Source of the DNA: Phycomyces blakesleeanus NRRL 1555(-)
Taxonomy: Eukaryota > Mucoromycota > Mucoromycetes > Mucorales > Phycomycetaceae
DNA length: 64,000 bases
Direction of reading: 5' to 3'
NCBI RefSeq assembly: GCF_001638985.1
Contig: NW_017265158.1
Location: 62,001-126,000, forward strand
Shown: piece by piece, positions 1 through 10,952 of the stretch
Numbering within the stretch: position 1 is the stretch's first letter
Layout of the letters: every line of letters starts with the position of its first letter
Program-made: the position numbers and the translations under genes
The notes under the pieces: model-generated
The model's database searches: none
What the model was told of the DNA's origin: nothing
What the model saw: the letters and a program-made list of their open reading frames with translations, nothing else

Positions 1-156
1 CAGGATATACTCTTTTCGGCTGTCGTACGTAGACCACATTCACTCGGAAATCATCCTCTCACGGCCCACGCAGCATCACCTGACGAATCATATCGAACCA
101 CACCACCGCCTCGCTCTTATTCTCCTTTCCGAGAGCCCAGCCCTGTTCTCAAATAA
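1..156 (+). CDS. 3' end of an unknown gene (partial)
   Basis: The first frame is open from the window edge to a TAA at 154-156, giving 51 residues. They are rich in Pro, Ser and Arg and end in SPVLK. This stretch is more GC-rich than the AT-rich DNA that follows, as expected for coding sequence here. The first three bases are CAG, so an intron acceptor could lie right at the edge. I recognise no domain. It could be a chance open frame, because only the tail is visible. Confidence 0.4.
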   Translation, partial: QDILFSAVVRRPHSLGNHPLTAHAASPDESYRTTPPPRSYSPFREPSPVLK

Positions 157-550
157 TTATTATTGTGTATTATTACGTACCATATTAGCGGGTCTATTGG
201 TCGAATTTATCAAACAAACATCCATAGCTTATTACCACAATGTACATTTTATTTCATTTCAATTTTGTTCTTTTAAATAACATTCTACTGCAGTGCCGTG
301 ACTGTTTTATTTTCAGAATATGAGCAAGCTTATCTGTGCTGTACTGCGTGGTTTTTCGATTGTTCTTATTGTTTATACATATGGTTTCAGTTTATACAAT
401 TGGCATAAGGCAAGGATCATATTTACTTGCTACAAAAATCATTCTTAAATCATGCTTCGATGATATTGAATGTAATATGTTTAAAATAATAATACTATAT
501 ATATAAAAAAATTGAGTTAATTCACTATCTGACACCAGCTATCATTAAAG
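157..550. other. Intergenic DNA and probable 5' part of the NRK gene
   Basis: AT-rich stretch between the partial frame at 1-156 and the first recognisable exon of the nicotinamide riboside kinase gene. The kinase start codon should lie here. An ATG at 320 opens a short frame beginning MSKLI, but I could not join it convincingly to the P-loop exon. No other gene is visible. Confidence 0.4.
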
Positions 551-1416
551 TGGTCCATCCTGTTCAGGAAAAACAGTAAGACATTATAATCTACACAATC
601 AAAATAATTCTCATAAATTGATCCTAGACCCTCACACGCATACTTCAGAAAATCTTGAAGAACTCAGTCGTTATCTATCAGGACGACTTTTTTAAAGTAA
701 CTTCAATCCTTTCAACAAACTAGGATCCTGTTATTCAAATTCTTATTTCAATTTGTTGGTTAGTCTGATGATGAGATTCCCATCGATCCGGAAACAAATC
801 TTTCCAACTGGGACTGTCCTGATGCACTTGACTCAGATGGTCTTGTTGCCTTAATTCAACATGCTCGTAATCACCAGGGTCAATTACCAAAAGATTATCA
901 CTCCAATGAAGTTAGCAATGTTCATGATGGTTCAAATCAAGTTTCATCAAAGACTTTTGAATCCCTTGAGAACGCATTGAAAGAATTAAATAGTCAGGAC
1001 TGTTACTTTGTCCTTGTAGATGGGTTTATGCTTTACTGGGATACCGCTTTGTGCGCTGAGCTTGATGCACGCATATTTATTACTGCATCTTACGATACAC
1101 TCAAGTACCGCCGAGAGAATCGCCAGGGATATAACACTGCAGAAGGTAGGTTAATCCAGTATATACAAAGAAATTGAGTATGTGCGGACGTTTTATAGGA
1201 TATTGGGCAGATCCTCCAGGATATTTTGATGCAATTGTTTGGCCGCAGTTCGTACGATGGAATAAGCATCTGTTTGTCGGAGAAGATCACTCTGAAGTGG
1301 ACCACAAAGTTGTGGATAATGTTTTAGTGATTGATACAGACATATATTCAATCGAAACCACTGCTAAAATGGTAGTGAATAAATTAGGCAAAACGTTTGA
1401 AAGCTCTTCTAAATAA
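551..1416 (+). CDS. Nicotinamide riboside kinase (NRK1 family), 5' exon unresolved
   Basis: The enzyme phosphorylates nicotinamide riboside to NMN in NAD+ salvage, in the cytosol. Exons I can place are 551-575, 628-696, 764-1145 and 1199-1416; phases agree at all three joins. The P-loop GPSCSGKT is split by the first intron. It is followed by VIYQDDFFK, by SNWDCPDALD (the family's NWD.P.ALD stretch), by LVDGFMLYWD, and by ADPPGYFD with VWPQFVRWNKHLF. These are hallmark NRK segments in the right order. The start exon upstream of 551 is missing: the acceptor at 549-550 (AAAG) implies a phase-2 first exon that I could not identify. uS12m begins 115 bp downstream on the same strand. Confidence 0.85.
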
Positions 1417-1531
1417 AAATACGAAAGATAGCATTTGCATCTGCATGTGACTGGTACACGTGATCTAACCATGAACCACAACAAAAAAATCTCCCCTGCC
1501 ATAACGGTAAAACGAACGCTCGACTTTAACC

Positions 1532-2171
1532 ATGCTGGCCCTGCGATCGCTCCTCACCCAATGGAAGCCATTTGCCCAAAAGGGAATGGTCACCCGAACT
1601 CTGATTACACAGGCAACCACTTCACGAAGCGTTATTCTTAGCAGCTTGAAGCCTACATCTATGACCTTTACTCGCCAGTCACTTATGCCCCTTCACCAGC
1701 AACAGCAGAAGGCCGGTATGGCTACGTTGAACCAGGTCATTCGCAAATGTCGTAAGACCAAGACTAAGCAGAGTAAAACCCCTGCCCTTGAAAACTGCTA
1801 TCAACGCAAGGGTGTCTGTAACAAAGTGTACACCACCAAACCAAAGAAACCCAACTCAGCTGTCAGAAAGGTTGCTCGTGTGAAGTTGACTAACGGCAAG
1901 GTCGTTACAGCCTACATTCCCGGTGAGGGACACAACTTGCAAGAGCACTCGGTTGTTCTTGTTCGTGGTGGTCGTGTACCTGATTTGCCAGGTGTGCGTT
2001 ACCATCTTGTCCGTGGTGCACTTGATCTCCAGGGTGTTGCCACACGTACTACTAGTCGATCAAAATACGGAAGTAAGTATTAATGTATGCTTGATTTATT
2101 TCAATGTATATAACTAACTATGTATTTTTGTTATGCTGTATGTTACAGCTAAGAAACCTACCAAGAATTAG
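1532..2171 (+). CDS. Mitochondrial small-subunit ribosomal protein uS12m
   Basis: S12 lies at the decoding centre of the mitochondrial ribosome. Two exons, 1532-2072 and 2149-2171, give 187 residues. The donor is GTAAGT, and the intron carries TAACTAAC as a likely branch site. The last exon supplies only the C-terminal TKKPTKN. The S12 core starts near residue 64 with [13 protein letters not shown] and contains [18 protein letters not shown], the [11 protein letters not shown] loop and [13 protein letters not shown]. These are classic S12 signatures. The roughly 60 residues before the core are basic and Ser/Thr-rich, as expected for a mitochondrial targeting sequence; cytosolic S12-type proteins (uS12/S23) differ. 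The first in-frame ATG was used; a later Met inside the presequence is possible. Confidence 0.93.
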
Positions 2172-3094
2172 TCTCATTTTTCACGCAAACTTACATCTGT
2201 ACTGAAGAAAAACGAAACTTTACCGTACAGACAAAAGAGTGGAATTGAAACAAAACGCACTCTACTGTGTATGAACATTTCAATTAGTTCTTTAAGATAT
2301 TTCTTTACGTCGATTACAATATAAATGTTCACTCATCAATAATATACATACATACATACGTACATACATATATACATGCAAATTGAAGACTGTAGATTGG
2401 GTTTACAGTCTCGGAAAATGCAGACTTGTAATATTCTATATAAGATCTAATATATAATAGAAGTTCTTTGCTTAAAAAAAGTTTGTGTATAAGAACAAAA
2501 AAAAAAGACTCTTAAAAGCAATATAGTAAACAGAAAAATGTATATATGATTTATTACAAATCTAGCGTATCTGAATGTTGATTAGAACCATTAATTAAAA
2601 GCTAAAAATTGAAAACTAATATTAAAAGAGAGTAAATAAAAAAACAGCCATTGAGTGCAAACTTGGTTATTTCTACAACAGTAAATAAAATGGTTGGAAA
2701 AATAGTAATCAAGGCACGTACGTTGTACTATTGGGCGAAGGAGTGATTTAAAGAGTTTCGATATCAGTGGATATATGGCTGTCCATCTCAGAAACTAAAA
2801 AAGACATAATGGGTTTATAGATCAATTGTGTAGGGTTGCATAAGATGCACTGGATTTTAGATGGTAGTGTGTAGTGTTTATAAGAACTCTCTTATGATGG
2901 CTGTTAAGGTGCCAAAAGGCCCGGTCACTGGTTTTCAGTTCAGCACTATTAAAAGTTTGCTTGGCGAAGTCTGTCTCTCTTTTCTCGTTTAAGGATCTTT
3001 CGAGATATTCTCTTAAACAAAATAAAGGGAAGAAATGAGAGGTTCGGTGACTCAGTTTCTTCGTCTGCAAATATATCTCTTTATTCCAGACCAA

Positions 3095-3131
<37 letters not shown>

Positions 3132-4311
3132 GTAATAGTAATAATAGTGATAGAGAGAGAGACATTCTTTTTTTTTAAAAAAAAATAAAAAGGTCGAGGA
3201 AACTTTACAATTTAAGGATATTATTGGATTCTTTTTTTTTGCAAGCCTTGAAGTTTGAACACAAAGTTCAAAAACAAGCTTAGTGTAAATGATCAGCCAG
3301 ACTTTTATTCTTCATGGTATTGTGAGTTAATTATGTTTAAGAAACATAATATTATATAGAGATGGCTAATTCGCCGTATGATTTAGACTTTTTTTAATTG
3401 ACCTCCCCCCGAATGTTAACTATCTGAACACGATGTTTATATAAAATAGAGTTCTTTTTAAGCACCGATGTGTTCTATTTTCCGAGTTTGTGGATAATTT
3501 ATGGTACGGCGTCCAGAAATTATATTATGTCCCTAACAGCTGTGGTGGCTCTTCCATTAATAAAGTCGGTTTTATACAAAATAAACATTTTAATTCATAT
3601 TAAAAACGTTTTTCTTTACATATACAATAGTTTTTATGGTTTAATTTTATCTCTAGACCTATTATAAAGCTAAATATCTAAATATAACATATATAAAGTA
3701 TATTATCTGTAAGTATCATGTCCCAAAATATGTTTGTAAAATAATCACTGTACCCGAAAAGAGGGGGAAATCGTCGTGTTTGAATAATTTCTTCCCACCT
3801 TAGTAGCTCAAGAAACTTTGTGCTTTTATGCACTTAGTTTTTGTGTGGTGCAAACTTTACACAGACACATATATTTCTTGTTCCGCTCATTAGAGTACTG
3901 CGTTTCCTTGTGGCTGATACTGAGAAAGAAGGGTATCTCATTTTATGTCAGAAAGAATTTAGATTATATGAGCTGGTGGCTTTTATAGTTGAAGGTCTGG
4001 TAAAGCCAAATAATGTTTTTAACCAGCTTAGACGATGTAAGTCGAGGAAATTATATATACCTTTGAAATATTAATAGCCAATAATGATAGGAGTAAATTT
4101 ATTATATACTTTGGAATGTCTTTTAAAGAAGTTAAAATAATAAAATATTTTCTTTTAAAAAAAAAGTAGACATGATTGTATGGGCATTGACAAAAGTAAA
4201 AGTCGTCACTTGTACCTATAAATCTTCAAAAATTCAAACTCATTCCGGCAGAAAATAAGGGGATGCCTTTTTTGTCTTGCTACTTTTTTTACAGTTCTTA
4301 GTAAATCAACC
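2172..4311. other. Long AT-rich intergenic region
   Basis: About 2.1 kb without a supportable gene. It holds an AAT trinucleotide repeat near 3094-3150, a GA run, and a T-tract/A-tract block at 3168-3185. Short open frames at 2822-3094 (-) and 3841-4074 (+) have no recognisable domain or codon bias, and I do not call them genes. Confidence 0.7.
3094..3150. repeat. AAT trinucleotide microsatellite
   Basis: About 17 AAT/AATAGT units in tandem, followed by a short GA run. It lies between genes. Confidence 0.95.
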
Positions 4312-5150
4312 ATGTCGACCTATGAAAGTAAATCAACCTTCCGAAAGGGAAACAACTCCAAAAAGGGTCAGAAGCATCAAAATACAACTAGCTGGAAGCC
4401 CAACAAGAATTCCAAAAAGACAAAGGAAATCAATGGATTGCCAGTTTACGGATTGTGTCAGCGTTGTACGGATGTTATTATGTGGCGCAAGAAGTACAGA
4501 AAGTACAAGCCATTGACAGCAGTAAAGCGATGGTGAGTGGCAGATTTTAGTGGGATCTCGGAAAAAATACTTACCATGGTTTTTATTTTATTTTAGCACA
4601 TGCTGTCAAGAAAAGACAATTAAGGAGGCCTATCATGTTCTTTGTAATAACTGCGCAACAACCAAGAAAGTGTGCGCAAAATGTACAGAAAGCAAAGAAA
4701 TTATTGTCGAGTAAGTGCAGTAATCATATAACAATAATAACAATAATAAAAAAAGATATCGTCAAACCACTTTGTAAACTAAAACAACCTCGGTTTTTAT
4801 TTATTTGTCTTTAAAGTAAGAGTGAAATCAAGACTGATGCCTCAACTATCAAAGAAGAAATTGAACTTGAGAGATTATTGGCAAGAATGACATTGCGTCA
4901 GCGAAGATCCTACTTGAGAAAACTTGAGATGGGAGAGGACCTCTCTCATATCAAGGAAGACGATTTTGAGGATAGCGATTTCGACTTTGGAAGCGATTTC
5001 GACGATGAGGAAGACGATGAGGAAGACGATGAGGAAGACGATGAGGAAGACGATGAGGAAGACGATGAGGAAGACGAAGAAGAGGATGACGACGATAAGG
5101 AAGAAGAAAAAGAGAAAAAAGAAAACAAGACAAAGAACGTGAAGCTGTAG
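4312..5150 (+). CDS. C9orf85/DUF2039-family zinc protein with long acidic tail
   Basis: Exons 4312-4532, 4597-4710 and 4817-5150 give 222 residues. The N-terminal 110 residues match the small eukaryotic C9orf85 (DUF2039) family: GQKHQNTTSWKPN, then GLCQRC...WRKKYRKYKPL, a second cysteine pair CTCC, and CNNC with CAKC. The paired cysteines look like zinc ligands. The family has no established function that I can name. After residue 120 there is a charged helix-like stretch and then an acidic tail of Asp and Glu. The tail is encoded by at least six tandem 12-bp copies of GATGAGGAAGAC (5004-5078), followed by a basic end. The tail is far longer than in the animal homologue. The gene is convergent with OST3; their stops are 205 bp apart. 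Confidence 0.85.
5004..5078 (+). repeat. Coding 12-bp minisatellite (Asp-Asp-Glu-Glu repeat)
   Basis: At least six near-perfect tandem copies of GATGAGGAAGAC inside the acidic tail of the DUF2039-type gene. The 12-bp unit keeps frame, so copy-number changes only lengthen or shorten the acidic tract. Confidence 0.9.
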
Positions 5151-5355
5151 CAAAGTGCACAGATACCCTCTCATTCAAACACCATATCTCTCAAACACTC
5201 TCACAATCACTCACTATCACTGTAATAGATATTCATTGGATCATTCAATTATACTATATATATATATATTTTTTTAAAAAAAAGAAATATGATTAAAATC
5301 TCTTTCTCTAATTCTTACAGAATTGATTGTCTGTATCTTTTATTTTCTCTATTGA

Positions 5356-6692
5356 TTAAAAGAGGATCTTAAAAGGATATGCGGCGTTCTTAAGTCTGAA
5401 TAAGTTCACCAAACAGCTAAACACGACAAAGATTGCAATTGACCAAACATAAACACCGAAACGCTGACGGAACTTGTCATCAAAAGAAGGTACAGCATAA
5501 GCCAGAGACACGACAGAAAAAGCCAATACTCCATCTATAATTCATGGAAATTAGTATTTTCCTTCTACTTTAATTATTTTGATACTTACAAATGGATGCG
5601 ACAATCTGAGATTCCATTCCTAGCTGTTGTTGAAAACTAGTTCATGATAGAAAGAAGAAGGAGAAGAAACAATATCTTAGCGACCTGTTATTAACCATTA
5701 TAATTTAACTATTACCCTGAAGCAACATAATTGATCTGCCCATTTTGACCAGGCATAACATAAGGAGGGTTGCGGATACGGTTCCACATATGGCCAGAAG
5801 TCATGACCAAGATAGTAATCTAAACATTTCATTTAAATATATGTCTAAAGTTTAACGCTTACGGTGAAATACTTACAATTGAGAAAGCAGCCCAGGTGTT
5901 CTTGTGCTGGATAATAAAGCCAAAATAGGGGTAAAGCAACTTCAAAGCAGCTACAACACCTAAACCTATCAGAACTTTAATACCCAACTTGAAGAAATCA
6001 ATAGGGCGATTGACTGGGACAGGGGCATTAATCTGACGTGACAAGAAGCTGGCAAAGGTCTCTGCCAAGAATCCACTGTACATATATAGATTTGTAAATA
6101 TCTGCTTTTGGGATCTGAAGACTTGCTAATATACCTCTTTGCCAAATCGTAACGCTCTGGCTCTCTTCTTGCACTGGCCTTGGACGGAGGGAAATAAAAT
6201 ACGTTGGGTGCGGTTTGGAGGCCAAGCTAAGAAAAGTGCACATATAGTGTTATGAATCAATTAAATCACTCTTGTATTATCCGAGGCTAACCTGCTGGTA
6301 AATAGCCTGGCCATCCTCAAAGTCCAGATAGCCAAAGAAAACACGGCTGGGATCTTGTGTTTTTTGGAAACTTGAGGCGACTAACTTGTACTCGGAATCG
6401 AATTCACTAAACCGGGGAGTTTTACGCGTAAGTCAGAGCAATCAAAAGCGATTTAAAGTGCATACCGGCATGGGATGCATTTGAAACGGTCATTAAGGGC
6501 GGTTAATAGTACAACGAGGCCATAGTTTCGTTTTCCTTCTGTGAACTGGCTGTATGTCTTGCTGTTTAACTTAACAAGACCATTGTTCTCCTTTGCGAGC
6601 TTCAAAAGCTTGTCTTTCTTTGCGTCTGCTTGCCCATACACCGAGAAAATGCATTGTAAAAGTAAAAAGAAAATTAAGACCGATCGCTTCAT
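5356..6692 (-). CDS. Oligosaccharyltransferase subunit OST3/OST6 (MAGT1/TUSC3 family)
   Basis: Subunit of the ER oligosaccharyltransferase with a lumenal thioredoxin fold. It transiently pairs with substrate cysteines and helps N-glycosylation. Seven exons on the minus strand: 6692-6466, 6406-6292, 6226-6135, 6075-5877, 5819-5716, 5636-5590 and 5534-5356. All phases agree and give 320 residues (yeast Ost3p is about 350). There is a clear signal peptide (KRSVLIFFLLLQCIFSVYGQ). The redox motif CIPC is split by intron 1, and FFGYLDFEDGQ and NVFYFPP follow. Four hydrophobic segments lie in the C-terminal half, the second of them followed by TSGHMWNRIRNPPYV, typical of the family. I cannot separate OST3 from OST6. 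Confidence 0.93.
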
Positions 6693-6935
6693 CTCGAAAA
6701 AGGGAATATCGAAGAAAGGAAGCGGGTGTAAGAAAGGTACGGGATGTTGCAGTATCCCATTGGTTAATCCACATTATGTGTGACGTAGCCAAGAAGAGAG
6801 CTTGGCCACAACTTTCAAAGGGTATGTGAAATTTACAATGTGTTTATTTAAAACCACTCATGCTCTCATGCTTATTCTTTCTCCTTCTTTCTTTCTCTTT
6901 CACTCTTTAATCTATGCATTCAATTTAAAAGCAGT

Positions 6936-7625
6936 CTATGATATTTCCTCCCACACTTCATAATCTTTCTTGGCAAGCTCGTCTTCGTATGTCTTGAAGA
7001 TGTGATCGCACATATCAGTCAAATCTTCAAGACCTTTCTTGAGAGCGTCTATCGCGGTAGTACGGTCTAATAGAATATTAATATTCACCATAAATAAATA
7101 TGTATATATATATATATATCACGATACTTACTTGTGGTCTGGATACGGAGGTGCAATTTAGCTTCGGAAGGGTGAGGAATAGAGTAACCGCAAAGGTCAA
7201 CTTCGGGGCTATTAAGCGAGAAAATTTAAATATGGCTCGGACTTGATATGCTTTTATTTTTTAAGAGCTTACTTTTTGTTGATCATGTGTCTCAATGAGT
7301 TTCCGATAGTATGGTCTTCTTCCTTGAAACAGAAAGTCATGGCGGTCTGGTCGCTGCTTGCACCTGAAATCTGCACACTCAAAATAAGATTCCTGACTAG
7401 AATTCTTGCTTATTCGTTTGCCCGTCTATTTGTTCCGGTACTTGTCACTTATTTGCTGGTGATACTTACAATCTCGACCTTGTCTGCATTTGCAATCATG
7501 TCATTATCCTCTTCCATTTCTTCATCAGAGTTTTCTTCTTCAGCATCAACATCCTCTTCAACCATGTCCTCGTGTTCTTCTACGGGTGATTGGGGAGGTG
7601 AATCGTCCTTCTTAACAGGTGCCAT
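6936..7625 (-). CDS. RPC19: DNA-directed RNA polymerases I and III subunit AC19 (RPAC2)
   Basis: AC19 pairs with AC40 as the alpha-like assembly platform shared by RNA polymerases I and III. Exons 7625-7470, 7370-7273, 7208-7132 and 7066-6936 give 153 residues (yeast Rpc19p is 142). The first 45 residues are acidic and Ser-rich. The conserved fold starts at [20 protein letters not shown], the alpha-motif. [20 protein letters not shown] and a C-terminal helix follow. Those sequences are diagnostic of the AC19/RPB11/alpha-NTD family, and the acidic N-terminus with SIPHPSE favours AC19 over RPB11. The gene starts 0.24 kb upstream of the OST3 start codon, on the same strand. Confidence 0.95.
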
Positions 7626-9504
7626 GATGTGCTATTAGGAATAAAAGTGGGTAAAAAGGGGGGTCCTTTTTGGCATACTGTGACTTTTCGTTTATTTTCC
7701 TGCATTTCAGAGAACAGTGTGACAGCGAGTATAGTGGCTTTGTTGTGAATTTCAGAAAAATATATTATCCTTCACGTGATCCAACTCTTCAAAGTGGTCC
7801 ATCTCTTGTAATAAAAATAAGCATTCACTTTTTGTTTGCTTATATCCCTATCCCCTCATTTATTTTCATTTATTCTTCCAACCATCGGATTATGTCTTGA
7901 TGACTTTATAGCCTACTCTTTATATATTTTGCTTGGTATTTTTTATGTAGTCTTTGACTTTGAATAAACCTCAGAGTACATGTTACAGATTAAACAATAA
8001 CTTATAAACAAAAAGAAACATAAAATAAGAGAAAACTAAAGATCAAAAGAAGGGAAATTGATAAAAGATTTAGTTTATTAAAGTAAACACGCGATTTTTT
8101 AATTGGATTTTTCTTAAAGATTTCTATGATGAATAAAGTCATAAATCACAAGTGGCTCGATACACTCAATAATGATTCAGATACGAATACCACAAGTTTG
8201 TTTGAATTATAATATAATATAGGTAACTAAAGTAGCCTGGTTTCCAAATAAAATACTAATACTAGTGCTGGTGCAGACCAGACGTGACTGTCTACACAAT
8301 GGATTGTCATGAACGGAGCTAGTAGATAGCGAAGTGGGACCCAAAAGTCTTGGGCAGACGCATTCATTTGTTTCGTTTTGCTCTGGAAAGAGAAGTCTCA
8401 TACATATGTTAATTAATATGATGAAAATGAAAATAAATAGGTACAGCTCTATTGATCTGATTTCTATATGTTTCTGAACAAGTACTAGGTGTCTGATGCT
8501 CTAATACTATTATACTACACTCTAATCCCTCTCTTTTCTTATTCTTATATTATATATATTTATAATGAAAGAATTCTCCACAGATCACTGTCAATGACAA
8601 TTACGCTTCTAATAATTGAAATTCATTTTCCTGGATTCATTAAAAAGAAATAGATACATTTCAATATTGAAGTCATTAAAACCACACTTTATTAATTTAT
8701 TTATAAATCAATTGCACAATGAACTTAAAATAATTCAATTCTTTGTAAGATTTTTTTTTAAAAAGGGAATAAGAATGATAGAGTCACATTATATGGATAA
8801 TTAATGGGTAGATAATCTTGGTCTTGTATACAAGTGTGGTGTTTACAGGTTTAATTTTATGACTTTAACGTAAGCTCTTTGTATATATATCCTTTGCCTT
8901 GACATTAATTGTTTGGTACAATTCAATTGACATGATTTTTGAACAATATACTTTGATTATATTAAATATTTTATATAATTAAACCCTATTTTTTTTTAAA
9001 AAAATGGATCAAATCTGATTGCCATTCTTTCTTGCTGCTTATTGCACAATTGATCTCGGCGGCTGTATCCGTTTTGTATAACCAGATTTATTGTGCGTGT
9101 ATTTGATTGATAGAGAGAGAAAGTATAAATTTACGAACAAAGACGCTATTTACATTTACCATGAAATTATGGTTTGATTAAAGATTTCTTTTCCTTCTTT
9201 GATTGTCCAAGTATGGCTCTTAAGAAGAAACTCTCGATAAAGATATATTCGTCATCTCAAAGGCACTTGAATTAACCATGTAACTTATAATAGGGCTTGG
9301 CGTTCACTGTAATATTCTGGGATCGAATGTTTTATTATTATAATAAATGTTATTATTATTCTAAAAAAAAATGAATAAGGAATTCAAAGACTTTGACTAT
9401 GTTTCTTTGAAGAAAAAGAAAACAAGACATTGAAAAACAAAGGTGGCTTGAGGTCTTTATATTGAAGCCCTATTAGAAATAAATAAGCAATCAAGCAGGC
9501 AATT

Positions 9505-9533
9505 CAAAGTAAAGTAAAGTAAAGTAAAGTAAA
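9505..9533. repeat. AAAGT pentanucleotide microsatellite
   Basis: Five to six tandem AAAGT units; no gene nearby. Confidence 0.9.
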
Positions 9534-10305
9534 TTAAAGAAATGTGTTAATGATATAGTTCAAGAAAGTTTGGGGCAACACAGCTTCCGTATGTTTTCCC
9601 GGATAAGAGGTCGAACAAATCTTTGACACTTTGTTTTTTGTTTTTTGGGTCATGGTTAGAAATAGAGAGTGTAACAATTGATTGAATCCTGTTATGCGTA
9701 TCACCCATCATTTTCGTTTCTTGATTTGATATTTTTATTTTTATATCTAAAATAAGATAAATAAAGTGGCTATTGTTGGAGTATAAATTTTAACTACAAA
9801 AATCTGCTTTAAATATTGAAGAATAATGTCGCTTTCATATATGATAAATATCAATGAAAAAAGTATCTAAATTAAACTGTCATTGTTCATGTTGGAATTA
9901 TATTCAAAGAGAAAATGAGCTCCAATATTATTGATTCATTGACCAGAGCCAAAGTAGCCCATGCACATAAAATGAAACAAAAAGAACTTGCCATTTTCCA
10001 CAAAGAATACACCATAATTTTATTGATCATTGTTTTTAGTAATTGTGCTTTGGGGCATATCAGCCAAAGCACATAATGAGGCCGAATAAATGCACAAATA
10101 AAGGAAGAAAACAAAAAAAAACTACTTGCCCAAATATTAAGCACTATAAGCATCTAATTTCCAATATAATAATAAAAATAACGAAAAGGAGAAGAATTGA
10201 AGCATGAAATCAAAAATCTACTCTTTAATAATAATAAAAGAAAATCAATATAGACACCCATGTCAAGTAAAATCAATCATATAGGGTTTCTCCACACGTG
10301 AACCA

Positions 10306-10386
10306 TTTCAATGGTACATTATGAATAATGTAGCTAAACATACCATGTATCGAACACCATTATTCATTTTATATATACCATGAAAG
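10306..10386. repeat. Imperfect inverted repeat (hairpin-forming)
   Basis: TTTCAATGGTACATTATGAATAATG-like left arm and CATTATTCATTTTATATATACCATGAAA-like right arm face each other across about 28 bp. It may be a very small MITE or a chance AT-rich palindrome. Confidence 0.5.
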
Positions 10387-10742
10387 GAATGTGATACATA
10401 GGCTACACAAGCTACACAGGGTACAGAGCTTCTCAGGCTACACAGGCCAAAAGATTTATCTCTCTTTTTCTCCAGGGAAATTGTATATTTGGGTATTATA
10501 AGGCTACAGCTTCAATGACAAGTAATGCGGAATTGTTATAATTTTTTGTTTTTTTTTTGCTTGTCCCACATGTAGGAATTCTGGGTTGATCAAGTCATAA
10601 CAACCGAATAATTTCCTACAATTTCTTTTTTCTTTTTCTTTTTACTCTGGTAATAACCTCAATTGGTCAAGGAGTTAGCTACAGTTTAGTAAATCCCAAA
10701 ACTGAAAATAAAAATAAAGAATAAAAAGAAAACAGAAAAGAA

Positions 10743-10755
10743 ATTATATAAATAC
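10743..10755 (+). promoter_or_regulatory. Possible TATA box of the ABC exporter gene
   Basis: ATTATATAAATAC lies about 200 bp before the ATG at 10953, followed by a pyrimidine-rich leader. Position and sequence fit a TATA element. In such AT-rich DNA, chance is a real alternative. Confidence 0.35.
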
Positions 10756-10952
10756 CTTTTCTATCTTGTGCTCTAAACTTGTCAAATAATACATTCATTT
10801 ATCGCTACCGGAAGAATTTTCTCACTCGGTTATTCAATAATCCTCCACACTCTCCCTTCTCAACTGTTTCAACCTTTGACGATTATCGACCATAGTTATT
10901 CTCAACACAAGCAGCTACTGTCAAAGCAGTAACTCACACCACATCGCTAGGG

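Larger units (their letters stand above)
7626..10952. other. 3.3-kb gene-free region upstream of the ABC exporter
   Basis: AT-rich DNA with no convincing exon on either strand. It contains T/A-tract blocks at 8751-8764 and 8989-9004, an AAAGT pentanucleotide repeat at 9505-9533, an imperfect hairpin at 10306-10386, and a cluster of GGCTACACA-like direct repeats near 10400-10450. The last 200 bp look like the promoter and 5' UTR of the ABC transporter gene. Confidence 0.65.

Noticed and set aside
3841..4074. 77-residue plus frame ending KLYIPLKY
   Set aside because: No ATG at its start, no domain, and in AT-rich intergenic DNA.
9887..10153. 88-residue hydrophobic minus-strand frame
   Set aside because: AT-rich, Ile/Leu/Phe-biased, no family resemblance, no splice partners.
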